Positions 44,298 to 54,950 of a stretch of DNA of 64,000 nt are shown piece after piece. Below the pieces are notes generated by a model that was not told where the DNA came from, searched no databases, and was given only the letters and a program-made list of their open reading frames with translations. Source of the stretch: Sodiomyces alkalinus F11 (Eukaryota; Ascomycota; Sordariomycetes; Glomerellales; Plectosphaerellaceae); assembly GCF_003711515.1 (NCBI RefSeq), contig NW_021167081.1:4387166-4451165 (forward strand). Reading direction: 5' to 3'. A program made the translations under genes and the position numbers. Every line of letters starts with the position of its first letter. Within the stretch, counting starts at the first letter, position 1.

Positions 44298-45313
44298 ATT
44301 AAGGACCTTACCGACTACCTCGGAAATATTAGTAAACGACAGCTAACACTTATCCTTTATAAGACCCGAAAACTAGTAAGATATAGCCTATTGTAGACGG
44401 CTTTTTATCTATATCTCCGGTATAAGTATTATACGACGTTACTTAACACTAATAAAAGTCTATACCTTATCTTAATACTAGGCTATAATAATCGTATTAA
44501 GGGCTAGGCGGGCGAGGGACCTAATGGATAGTATCTTCGCTAGTATCGTGAGGCTAAAGGGACGGTATATCGCCTAGACTATAATTGTAGCCGTTATAGT
44601 AAACTTCTACTACGATCTAACGCTTATATTCGAGGTCTAGCGTATCCGGCTTCTAAATATATATAAGGATAGCCTTATGGAAGTATTTTGCGTTTAAGAA
44701 CTTTACTATATCCGGATAATCCTTAGCGAGCGCCTGCTATTATATAAGTTTAGACTTCTGCTACTTCACCTTCTGCTTAATACTAAAAAGGGTCTACGAC
44801 TTACCGGTTATAATAGTAGATTAATCCTAGTCGCTTATATTAAAGGTCTAGGAGTTAGCCTTAATATAAGTATTATCTATTTCTAGGAGTACGCTAATAA
44901 CCTCTTTAAAACGACTAGGACGAATAGGCTTATATATAGCCCGCCGTTAAGGCCTAATTATATACAGGATAGTATCGCCCTGTCCGAGATAATTAAAATA
45001 CTATTATAGTACGAAAAGATAAGCTATCTCTTAATCTCCAAGATCCTTACGTATCGCACGTCTAAATGTTTAAATAATATCAGCTAAATTAGGCTAGGGT
45101 GGTAGGCCGAATTAAACGATATGCTTAATATTATGGATATCGATGCCGATACGTATAGCTATCGTGGCTAGAAAAACTCTAGTAATAGAGTCCTTTTTAC
45201 GGAACTCCTTATAGATAATATCTCTATTACCCAGGCGGATATCTATATTATACCGACGAATAATAGTGGTAGCTTACGAGCTAGTAAGGTCCCGGCTTTT
45301 CCGTAACTAATAC

Positions 45314-45326
45314 ACTAGGTGTTTAT
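45314..45326. repeat. Left target-site duplication of the LINE (13 bp)
   Basis: ACTAGGTGTTTAT, repeated exactly at 51,552-51,564. Confidence 0.95.
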
Positions 45327-45600
45327 CCTTCTTATAACTCACGTAGAGGGACCTACGTTTTACGCGCAAACGCCCTAAACCACTCAAAACCTATAGTAAT
45401 CGATAGCTCCTTTCAAGCTCTATACGCCTATCTATGGTCCTATATCGCGCAGGCGCTAATTTAGGCGTATTATAAGTGTGAAAATGCCTAGAAATAGGCC
45501 TGCGGCTCCCCCGCGTGCGGGGGAAAAGTCTGGCGTGGCCCGTGCGCCCACGCTAACAAAGCAGCAGGCCTAGCCGCGCAGAGCCGCACCCCCGACCTCC
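45327..45600 (+). promoter_or_regulatory. 5' untranslated region of the LINE, GC-rich, with perfect hairpin
   Basis: LINE 5' ends carry internal promoters. Here 45,500-45,620 is strikingly GC-rich and unmutated, with the perfect hairpin CCCCCGC-GT-GCGGGGG at 45,508-45,523. No specific factor site is identified. Confidence 0.45.
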
Positions 45601-47170
45601 ACCCAACCATAACGCCACAAACAACAACCTACTAGCCATAACGCTAGCTATAATAACGCCTCTAACGCTCTAAACGCCCCTAACGCCCCTATAACTATAG
45701 AGGGCCTAGGGGAGGTTGACATAGGTAATACCTTTAATATAGAGGATTTAACCCTCGCTACGCCGCTATACTCGAAAAGGCACCTTAGCTCTTCTACACT
45801 AACCCCTAAACGTTTTTATAGGACCCGAATCGAATCCCCCTCTAATTCGGAAGCCGAAGTTGCTTTTAAAACGCCCTCTAAGGCCCCCCTGCTTCTAAGG
45901 CCCCCCCGTTAAAAACCGAGTCTTTTAGGCTCTAAATAGGCTAAAAGGGCGCCTAGTATAGCTAAAGCCCCTAAAGAAACCTCGGCTAAGCCCCAGAAGT
46001 CGACTAGTTCGGCTAGTAAGGCATAGGCTAAGGAACTACTCTAACAGGCTCTTTAGCTGCTTTAATAGGCCTATACCCTCGACCCTGCCCCTAGATTAAG
46101 GCTCTATCCGTAGGGCTTAAATCTACTCTCGACGGAGCGCTAAAAGCCTCCTAGCCCCTTATACTCGAATAAAAGATCGATAAGCTAGCCTAGGTAGTTC
46201 GTAGGCAAATAGAATAGTAGCCTAAACCCCTTTATAGCGAGGCTTTGAAGGGGACAAAAGGCCCTACCCAGGCCCCTATTTCAGGGGCTCTAGCAGCTCT
46301 AGCACCGTTAACCCCTCTCCCCCTAGCACCCCGCCTAATAGACCCTAAAAAGGTCCCTAAAGTTGTTTTATAGTCTACGGTAGGGGTAGCGATTCCTAGG
46401 AAAACCTTCGACCCCCTCGCACTTCGGAATAAGCTTAATAAGGCCCTAAAAATCCCTGCTATCGCGGCTATTAGCCTATCAACTAACGGGAACCTTATTT
46501 TAATCCCGGGGCCGAAATACAGTGTTTAATACCTCTTAGACTCGCAGAAATAATAGTTTAAAGAGCTAAACCTCCCCTCTAGCCCCCCTAGCCTATAGAC
46601 GACTAGTTTAAGCTTATTATTAAATACGTGCCTTCTAGAGCCTTCAGGGGCGGCGATACCCCTTTACCCGACCCTTCCGAGCCGCCGTAAAAGGCCCTAA
46701 ACCGAAGCCTATAACAGGGCCTAGGTCTATAGGACCTAGCTACCGAAATCGGCACCTTTAACCCTATTAGGGTAATAGGGAAGCCTTGGTGGCTAGGGGC
46801 TCTAAACGCGTTTTACGATATAGTAGTTGTTTCTATACTCTCTACTAAAGAATAGAAGTACTGCCTATAACAGGGGCTCTATATAGCCGGCTAGCGGCTA
46901 AACGTCTATAAATATAGGTCTATAACCCCTAGAACCTAGTACTCTAACTACTAGAAATTCGGGTATACCCGGAGGACCTATAAAGGCCTAGTTACCCGCT
47001 CTATCTATACCGTTAAAGGCTATAGAGAGGAATACTATTACTATAAAGAGTATAAAGAATATGGAGACTACGAGTATAAGACCTATAAGTGCTATAACTA
47101 CGAGAGAGATTACCCCCTCTTTAGCAGGGACTACGAGGTCTTTCGAGCTACAAAACCCTAAATTCTTTAA
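45601..47170 (+). pseudogene. LINE ORF1 (nucleic-acid-binding protein), RIP-degraded
   Basis: A long plus-strand reading of about 520 codons, rich in Pro, Lys, Ala and Ser in its first two thirds (KSPSKAPLLLRPP-like, AKEPLQQALQLLQQA-like). A more conserved C-terminal part runs from about 46,750 (VIGKPWWLGALNAFYDIV-like) to a zinc-knuckle remnant YKCYNYERDYPLFS near 47,085-47,125, where the second Cys and the His have become Tyr. ORF1 proteins coat LINE RNA. Stops are mostly TAG/TAA from Gln codons. Confidence 0.65.
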
Positions 47171-47184
47171 ATAAAGGGCCTTCT

Positions 47185-50100
47185 AGTTCGAAAGATATCC
47201 GGTTTATTTAATATAACGTCGATAAATAGGCCCTGGCGTAAGAGGCTATCCTAGAATAGGCTTTAGAAGCTTCGGCTGATATATTCTTTATTCAGGAACC
47301 CGCCTGCGTCTCGAACCCAGAAGGGTGGTTTATTCAGAACCACTATGCTTTCTATACCGTTATACCTATATCCTAAAAAACCCAGTTTTTCCCTATTAAG
47401 TCTAGGGTCCTTACTTATATAAGAAAGGGCTCTAGTATCGAATTTCCACACCACGACGACCTTCTAGACGATATAGACGTATAGTCTACAGAGGTTTATT
47501 ATCTATAGACCTTTTATATTCTTTATATGTATAATTAGATAGAATAGGACCCCGAAAGGAGAGGCCGAGGGCGGCCCCCTAGCCTTACCTCTTCTACCTT
47601 TTCTACTTCTATACCTTCCACTTCTTCTTCTTTTCCCTCCTTTTTAGGCCTTAGAAGCCGGCCCTAGACCGAAGATCGAGTACTTTAGGGCCTATAGGTC
47701 CCTAAGCCTACCCTTATTATAGGAGACTTTAACAGAAATTACTAGTAGTAGAACAGAGCTGGTATTAACTAGGCTTCTATTAGGGCCTAAGCACTAATAA
47801 ACTAGTTAAATAGCCTCGGAACTATCTATTTAGTGGATTCTAAAGAAGTTAACCTAAACGGGGGGACTATTTTTAGGTCTAATCTTCGTTAAGAGTCGGT
47901 TATAGACCTAGCCTTCTACACGCCCGGCTTCGACTATCTCCGCTTCGATATATAGAAATATATCGAAAATACTACCTCTCTATACCACGCTATCCTCCTT
48001 TCGGCTATCGTTTTAGGCTTTAAAGGTCCTATAAACAGGTCTCTCCCGCCGGCTTATAACTATAAGGTAGCAGACTAGGACCTATTTTCTAGTACCCTAA
48101 AAAGCCTAGAACCTAGCCTCGACTAGCAGCTTTAATAGGCTATTAACGCCTTAGACTAGACCTTTATAGGCTACTACCTCTCGGATACTATTACCCTCGC
48201 GCTTAAGGCTTCAGTGCCTAAGTTAAAGGTAGTAGAGCGTTCGAAACCGTGGTGGGAGAAGGAGCTAAAACACTTACGGAAAGCAGCTAGCAGGGCTTTC
48301 AGGGTATTTCGAAAGACAGCTAAGAAGGGGGCCTCGGCTACCCGACTAGCGTCTCTAGAAGCCTCCTAGAAAGAAGCTCGGAACGCTTACTATAAGGCAG
48401 TAAAAAAAGTAAAAAATAACTGTTAGGAGGCCTTCCTAGCCCACGCCGAAGGCCTAGAGATCTTTAAGGCCTATACCTATACGAAAAGCGGCCTTAACGC
48501 GAAAATCCCACCGATTCAAACGCCTACGAAGCAGAAGGGCTATACCTTCGAAGATAAATATAACGCCTTACTTCACGCTCTTTTTCCAGCACCTTCTTCT
48601 TCTTCTTCTTCTTCGTATTCCTCCACCACTAACACCCCTAAAGCCCCTGTATCTATAGGCCCTTTAGGGGTCCTAGGCCCCTCTTACCCTTCTAACGGCC
48701 TCTAAAGCCTGACTAGATCACGTAGTAAGGGCCTTAGAAGACCGTGGGAGTGGCCTAGCCTTTAGGCTATTGAATTACACCGCGCGAGTTTTAGAGCCGC
48801 TACAAGGAAAGCCCCTAGACCTAATAGGATAGGCTTAAAACCGATCTAATAGGCCTATAAGGCTATCCCTAGGTCCTTTTTATAGGCCTACTTAGCGTTT
48901 TTTTCCGTAGGGCACTACCCTTCCTACTAGAAAGAAGCCCTCGGGATTATCCCGCCGAAACCAGGGAAAAAGGACTATTTAGATTCTAAGACTTATAGGA
49001 TTATAGTCCTTCTAAACTCCCTAGGTAAAGTCCTTAAGAGGGTTATAGCTACTAGGCTAAGCTTTCTAGCTAATACTCGCGACGACCTTTTACACCTAAG
49101 TCAAATAGAGGGCAGAAAATAACGCTCTGCTAGTACTATAGCCCTTCTCCTCCTTTACTATATCGAGAAATAGCGTAAGTCACCCTAAATTCCGGTAATT
49201 TCTACGCTATTTCTAGATATTAAGGGGGCCTTCGATCAGGTCGCCCGTCCCTAGCTACTTGGCACCCTTTAAGAGCTCTAACTACCCCCGAACCTAGTTA
49301 AATAGGTAGCCTCTTTTACAGAAAATAGGCGTATCTAACTAGCCTTCGAGGGGCAGGTCTAGTAGTCTACCCCCCTAAATATAGGGGTTCTATAAGGCTC
49401 CTCGGTTTCCCTTATCCTATTCCTAATTTATATTAGGAAGGTTATAGCGGGACCGGATTTTCGGGGGCTTTAGCTATTCTATATCGACGACTTTTAGCTA
49501 TCTATAGCGTCTACGTCGACTAGGAAAAACTATAAAACCCTGGAAAAAGCCGTAGCCTTCCTTTTCGACGTAGTAAAAGTTAACTAAGTCCTTTTCGACC
49601 ACCGAAAAACAGTGCTTATTTACTTCAATAAAAGACGCTTTAAAGAAGATACTCCGGTTATTATAGGGGAGCACCGAGTTAAACCCGCACTAGGTGCTAT
49701 TAGGTGGCTAGGGGTCTAGTTTAATCCTAAGCTATCCTTTAAACTCTATATCGAAAAACGTCTAAACTTAGCTTCAGGGGCTCTAAATAGGTTATACTGG
49801 CTCGCTAGCTCGTAGAGGGGCCTTTTTTTAAGGCCCTACGGCAGCTAAATATAGCCTATATAGCTTCTTTAGCTGACTTTGGCTCGCAGCTCTAGTAGGA
49901 CCCTAAACCACCGACAAAACACCTCGTAGACCGCCTAAAACGTCTATAATACGGCGTTCTAGTCAGGGCCCTAGGTGCTTTTAGGGGGGCCCCTTTACGG
50001 CCTCTAGAACTCGAAGCAGTAGTACCCCTAGCGGCGGTTCGGTTAACTAGGTCTAATAGGCTTTATACCTTGAGGACCTTAGAATTCCTACCGAACCACC

Positions 50101-51368
50101 CTATCAAACGCTAGCTCCTAGAAAGGGAAAACCACCTCGCCCCGCTTCAGAACCTATAGCCTACCACATAGCTATATAGGCTAGGCCTAGAAATAGTGGC
50201 TTTAGTAGGTTAGTCTTAGGATATCGAAGGTCCTTCGGCTAGGTAGGAGGCCCCCTAGGCTTCGGAACCTATAGCGGACCTAAGACCCTTTTTCCCCCTT
50301 AAAGACCGACCTAAAGCAGATACTGACCCTGGCCCTGGCCCTGGCCCTAAAAGCCTCGATTAAAAAACAGCCTACCTCGAAGCCCTCGCTAAAATATAAC
50401 GTAACCTAGGCGAATAGGCTACTGTTTTCTATACTAACGGCTCCCTAGGCTACTGTACTAGGCCCCCTATGGGACCCTTATATGCTATAGCCGCTATAAT
50501 ATAGTAGACTAATACCGGAAGGCCCTATAAAGCTATAGGTTTTAACTTTAGGGCCGCCACCGAAGTCGCGGACGCTGAATTATACGCTATTCTTCAGGCA
50601 CTCTACGCTACCATAGAGTAGACGCCTAGGCCCCTAAAGTGCTATATTTCTAGCGACTCACAGGCGGCTATTCGGAAGCTTTAGCGCACCTTATAGTAGG
50701 CTATAGAAGCTAAAGACCTTATCTTACGCCTTAAATAACTACACACTTCGGTTTCCGTGTAGCGGTGCCCCTCGTATATAAGGATAGAAGAGAACGAACT
50801 AGCGGATAAAGTACCTAAAGGGGCGTTAAACCCCGAAAAAGCTACTAAGTCCATTAGCTTAGCTACCCTTAGCTATCTAAAACGCCGGGTAAATAAAGCC
50901 CTGATTTAAGACTGGAAGACCATATAGAATAACGAAGAGAAGGCGGAAAAAAGAGGTAAATCGGTTCGGTTAGGCCGCCTATATAGGCACCTAGTCCGCG
51001 ATAACTTCCGTTTCTCCCGAAAACCACTGCTAATATAAGGCCCTAGGTGGGTAAAAGCGGCTTTTATATAGTTAAAAACCGGCTTCAGTTACCTGAAAAC
51101 CCACTAAAAAAGGGCCTAAAACTACGCTAACGACCGCTGTTCCTGTCCCGGCTCCCCTATACAGGATACAGCATACCTTATTCTTTCCTGCCCTCTTTAT
51201 AAAAACGAACGAAGAGCCCTGCGGGAAGCCTTAGCAGGCCTACCGCTATCTCTGCCGCTATTATTCGGTACTAAAATAGGAATACAGGCCGTACAGGCCT
51301 ATCCTTTAGCTACCAAAATAGCCTTAGCAGAGTAGTATAGGGCGCAAACCATGATTCCTGCGGACTAG
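47185..51368 (+). pseudogene. LINE ORF2: endonuclease, reverse transcriptase, RNase H (RIP-degraded, one frameshift)
   Basis: The AP-type endonuclease begins QYNVDKQALAQEAILEQAL and includes FFIQEPACVSNPEGW and IIGDFNRNYQQ (47,710). RT starts near 48,930 with GIIPPKPGKKDYLDSKTYRI and includes LFLDIKGAFDQVARPQLL, GVLQGSSVSLILFLIYI and the active site FYIDDFQLSI (49,478-49,500), with both Asp codons intact. A 7-T run at 49,823-49,829 marks a +1/-1 frame change, after which the frame continues. RNase H shows FYTNGSLGY (second position D to N), ADAELYAILQAL, SSDSQAAIRK and ENELADKVPKGA. The end has CSCPGSPIQDTAYLILSCPLY-like Cys spacing. The poly-Ser tract is encoded by (CTT)n at 48,592-48,614. 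This is a complete ORF2 of about 1,390 codons, inactivated by TAR stops. Confidence 0.88.
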
Positions 51369-53080
51369 TTATTTTGCTTTGGTTTTTATATATTAGGCTT
51401 ATTAGGCAGATTATTACGGAGGTTTTCCTTTGTTTAGTACGCTTTATTTTACTATACCTAGCTTCTGATAGCCTTTAGCCCTTAGGGAGATAGGCACCAC
51501 GTCATAGCTTTAGGGCTGCATACGAGTAATAAATCAAACAAAAAAAGAATAACTAGGTGTTTATAAGCGGTAAAGAGCTTCGGGTTTAAATCCAGATATA
51601 TAATGGGTTTTAGTAGGTCATAAGGACTTAGTAGTATTTATACGACGAACTCGACCTAATAGGGGTCCGTTATATACCCACGAAGAATTGGCTAGACTAT
51701 AATAGAGATATTATGCTTATTAATGGAAGTCCTGAAGATCTTAAGCGTGTGGTTAAAGCCAGTATATTTAAGGATAAAGACTTGCGCTTTACGATCTATG
51801 GTTATAGTATACCTAAATAACGGATTACCCTACGGTATAAGTAGATAAGCTTTTTATATATATGCGAAGTTAGGGCGGAATTGACGTTAGTAGCTTATTA
51901 TATAGATTTTATCGATAGCGATAAGGCCTAACTTCTATCTAAACTGGGATTATAGGTGATACTCTTAAAGCCAAGATTTATTAGTTATTCGGGGAATAGG
52001 ATAATATAGAAATATCCCCCTTCACGGACCTTATTCTATACACGCCGATTCTATAACTATAAGCTTAGTATTTATGCGAGGAGAGTATTTATACCAGAAT
52101 AGTATTTATAGTAGAAGAGGATAGTATACTAATACATCTTTAGATACGTTTTAGCCTTAATCTAAAAAGGACTTAATCCCGGGATATCGCGTTAAATAGA
52201 TTCCGCCAATTATATACTAAGTCGGGATACAGGCACGATAATAATAGTGATCTTAGCTATAATAGCAGTATAGGCGTATAGAATAACGCTCCTATTGTAT
52301 TAGTAGTAGCTATAAGTATAGTATCTCTTTTCTTAAATATAAGGCGTTAAATATAGTTAATTTATTATCCGCGCGGCTCCTAGACGCGTAAGATACGATA
52401 CGTAACATTTAATATAATTATATATAAGGCGCTGGGATTATTCGTCGCGTTTTTATATAACTAATCGACGCGTTAGCGGAACTCCTTATTAGAACCCTCC
52501 TTAAAAGACTCTATACCTTCAGGGCTATCAGGCTATATCTTTATAGTAATAGCTATTATCTGCTAATAGGTTAGGATCGCGATAAACTTACTAGAAACTA
52601 TCGTGGATTTATAGGGAGGTATTAGTACGTGAAAGGTTAAGAGGTCTTATGATAGAAAACTGATAAAGCCGTTTACTAGATATACTAAGCTAGACTAACC
52701 TTTATATTAGCACCTTTGAGTCTGGTTAATTCCTAGTAGTATAAAAAGGATAAAGAATACCCGAAAACTAGGATTAGTATACTACTCTAGTACTAACTTA
52801 TAGGAACGCTAGAAAACCTACTTTCTAAGCTGCCCTTTTATTCCACGATCCTTAGTATATAATTTCCTTAGCGGTATCTAGTATATAGGCTAAGATATAG
52901 GAGGGGTTATTATCGTAGAAAAGTATCGTTTATCGGTATAATCTCACGATAGGGTATCACTATAAGTAACTATAATAAGCATAGAACTTAATATACTATA
53001 AGAATTCAATATTTAGCTATCTCTCTTACTTAGAAGAAAAGAATTATTATTATAATAGTTTCTCTTAATATCCTATAGTG

Positions 53081-53423
53081 GTTTGAAAACACACCCTTAA
53101 AATTTCCCTATACAAAACGTTTATAGGGGGGTTCTTTACGTTCGTTCCTTAGTCGTTTTTCCTAGGTATATCGGTTTAATATAGGTCTAGTAATATATAG
53201 TTTGTATTTCCACCTATTAACTCAGTTTTTTCATTTTCTTATATAGCGTATGCAGTAAAAAAACAATCTCAACAACCGGAAGCGCCGAAGGCGCCCCATA
53301 CCACCACCTGCCTAGGATCACAACATCTAAGCCCGCTAAGATAACTATAATAAGAGTCTCCACCACCTAAATTAAGGGCATAAAAGACTTATATAGATAT
53401 AACTTACTATAATATATAGGATA
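53081..53423. other. No gene; low-RIP stretch with small hairpin
   Basis: From about 53,250 the sequence is rich in CA/AC dinucleotides (caatctcaacaaccgg), unlike neighbouring RIP DNA. GCGCC-GAA-GGCGC at 53,282-53,294 is a perfect hairpin. No coding features. Confidence 0.5.
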
Positions 53424-53716
53424 GGGTTAGTCCGACTAGGGCACGACTGATAGCACCTGATGCTAGCCGCTGTCACTTCTGGGCATACCTAGATACTTCT
53501 ATAAAATCTATGTGCCTACCCTACCTACCTTCGACATCTTAATAAGGTACATTCAACATTCAATTAACGATATCGTCGCTTATTGAATTAACGATAAAGT
53601 AGGCACGTAGATTGTGTGGAGGTATCGAGGTACAATCGGATATAGCAGCGGCTGGCATTAGGTGGTATTAGTAGTGCCCTAGTCGGAATAACCAAGTGCC
53701 CCAGTCAGACTAACCC
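53424..53716. mobile_element. MITE with ~95-bp inverted repeats
   Basis: Left arm gggttagtccgactagggcac... to tctatgtgcctacc pairs with the reverse complement of the right arm (ggttattccgactagggcac... tctacgtgcctac). Shared blocks include agccgctg. The right end carries an extra tandem copy of the terminal 22 bp. There is no coding capacity. The terminal motif GGTTATTCCGACTA is shared with 5,572 and 14,561, suggesting that one transposase family served all three. It is nearly free of RIP changes, consistent with a length under the RIP threshold. A clear target duplication was not found. Confidence 0.7.
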
Positions 53717-54230
53717 CACCCAATGTATATACACGAGACTTCTACTTTATCAGGATTACTATATAAGTGATATTGTAACGTATAATAGTTATAAGCCCAG
53801 TTTATAACGCCTAAACGATATATTAATAGGCTACTAAATCAACTATAAAAGTAATCACGTTTTTAAGCACTCTTAAACAACTACTATTAACCAATTAGAG
53901 TAATTAAGCTATTAACTTAACTACAGGTATCTAAAAATAAGCGAAGATATCTTCCATTATATCTAATACTGAATAGAAGGCTACTACTACCCTTATTAAT
54001 AAAAGGAATTATATACTATAGGAGTGCGCGATACGGTAAATCTACTACCTACTAGAATAACTATCTTAATCCTAAGATTAGCAATAAGAACGCTAATATC
54101 TACCTATTACTAAAGCCTACGCTACCTAATATACGTAAATACGAAGCCCTTATCGTCGACCTTAAGGCTAAGGAGACTACTTCGTCTTCTACTATCACGG
54201 TAAAGGGCGATAACGCTACCGATCCCTTAA
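53717..54230. other. Degraded sequence, no gene recognised
   Basis: RIP-type AT-rich DNA with short plus-strand stretches that may be the 5' part of the next ORF. No repeat termini identified. Confidence 0.35.
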
Positions 54231-54234
54231 GCTA

Positions 54235-54950
54235 AGACCTTATCACGGTCCCGCCCCCGTTACCGCTCCCGCTTCCGCCACCGCCCCGCTTACCGCTATC
54301 GCCCTACCGCTTACCGCCCTGTCTGCTATTACCGAGTTCTAGGTAAGTATAGTACAAGCCCATAACGATATCGCTACCTTTATACGTAGTATAGATAATA
54401 CGCTTAAGGACGTGTCGTAAAAGTTAGAGGATAAGAATAATAACGTTACTATAATATCGTAAAAGGTTCGTAACCTCTTTTACTTTATCTGCCGCGTGTA
54501 CAAGTATTACGTGGCCGTGACTCCTTTTACCGCTAGTAATAATCCAGGGGCTACTCTTAAGGCTATACTTACCTTAGCTCCTCCTTAGAAGATTATTACT
54601 CCTTTTATCTTTAATAGCGAGCAGGGTATAACCCCTTTACTGGCTTATCCTAAGCCGGTAAAGGAGTTATAAGTAGGTGCCGCTAAGGACGGTATAGCCT
54701 TATAAGGAGAGGAGCTAGAAAAGGGTAAGATTATAGGGGAGTAGGTTACTTATATTATAGTTCGGACTTTACTTAGTTCTCTCCTACTTATAAGTTAAGT
54801 TGCGCGGGCGTATAACCCTTATATAATCTCGCTTTTAGTTTTTATCCTCCTCGCCGCTATATTGGCCTTCTTTTACGTCTATATCTCCTTCGTATGCTAT
54901 TATAAAGGCCTATTATTCGATTATACCAGGCCTTATTTCTTTTCGAATTC
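54235..54950 (+). pseudogene. Unrecognised ORF with C-terminal membrane segment, convergent with Gypsy pol
   Basis: A plus-strand frame of about 235 codons with few stops. It opens with a Pro/Ala/Thr-rich stretch encoded by (C/A)CCGCT-type repeats, then EFQVSIVQAHNDIATFIRSI, DNTLKDVSQKLEDKNNNVTI (coiled-coil-like heptads), and ends YNPYIISLLVFILLAAILAF followed by FYVYISFV, a credible transmembrane helix. It meets the Gypsy pol frame tail to tail. The opposite strand is also fairly open here (a continuation of the pol C-terminus), so either strand could be the true one. No family recognised. Confidence 0.35.
54249..54320. repeat. CCG-rich hexamer-like low-complexity tract
   Basis: Degenerate repeats of ACCGCT/CCCGCT/TCCGCC, locally very GC-rich within AT-rich DNA. 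Confidence 0.8.

Larger units (their letters stand above)
45327..51551 (+). mobile_element. Full-length non-LTR retrotransposon (Tad1/I-like LINE)
   Basis: 6,225 bp bounded by a perfect 13-bp duplication, with a GC-rich 5' region, ORF1, ORF2 (endonuclease, RT, RNase H, Cys-rich end) and an A-rich 3' end (aaatcaaacaaaaaaagaata). An RNase H after RT, together with a CCHC-bearing ORF1, fits the fungal Tad1 group. It is RIP-mutated, but all domains remain recognisable and its full length is preserved. Confidence 0.92.
44303..53080 (+). pseudogene. Large unrecognised ORF, split by the LINE
   Basis: Reading TAR as Gln, the plus strand is coherent over 44,303-45,326 and resumes in the same frame at 51,565, running to about 53,080 (some 840 codons without the LINE), with local frame changes near 44,690. 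Segments include TDYLGNISKRQLTLILYKTR, YLRQYREAKGTVYRLDYN, YEKISYLLISKILTYR, AELNDMLNIMDIDADTYSYR, YLYDELDLIGVRYIP, LKRVVKASIFKDKDLRFTIY and RIVYQYIFRYVLALIQKGLN. I recognise no transposase, RT or helicase motif. The joint across the LINE duplication reads LIHQVFISGKELRV without a break, so this was one ORF. The 5' side may extend left of the solo LTR. Confidence 0.4.
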
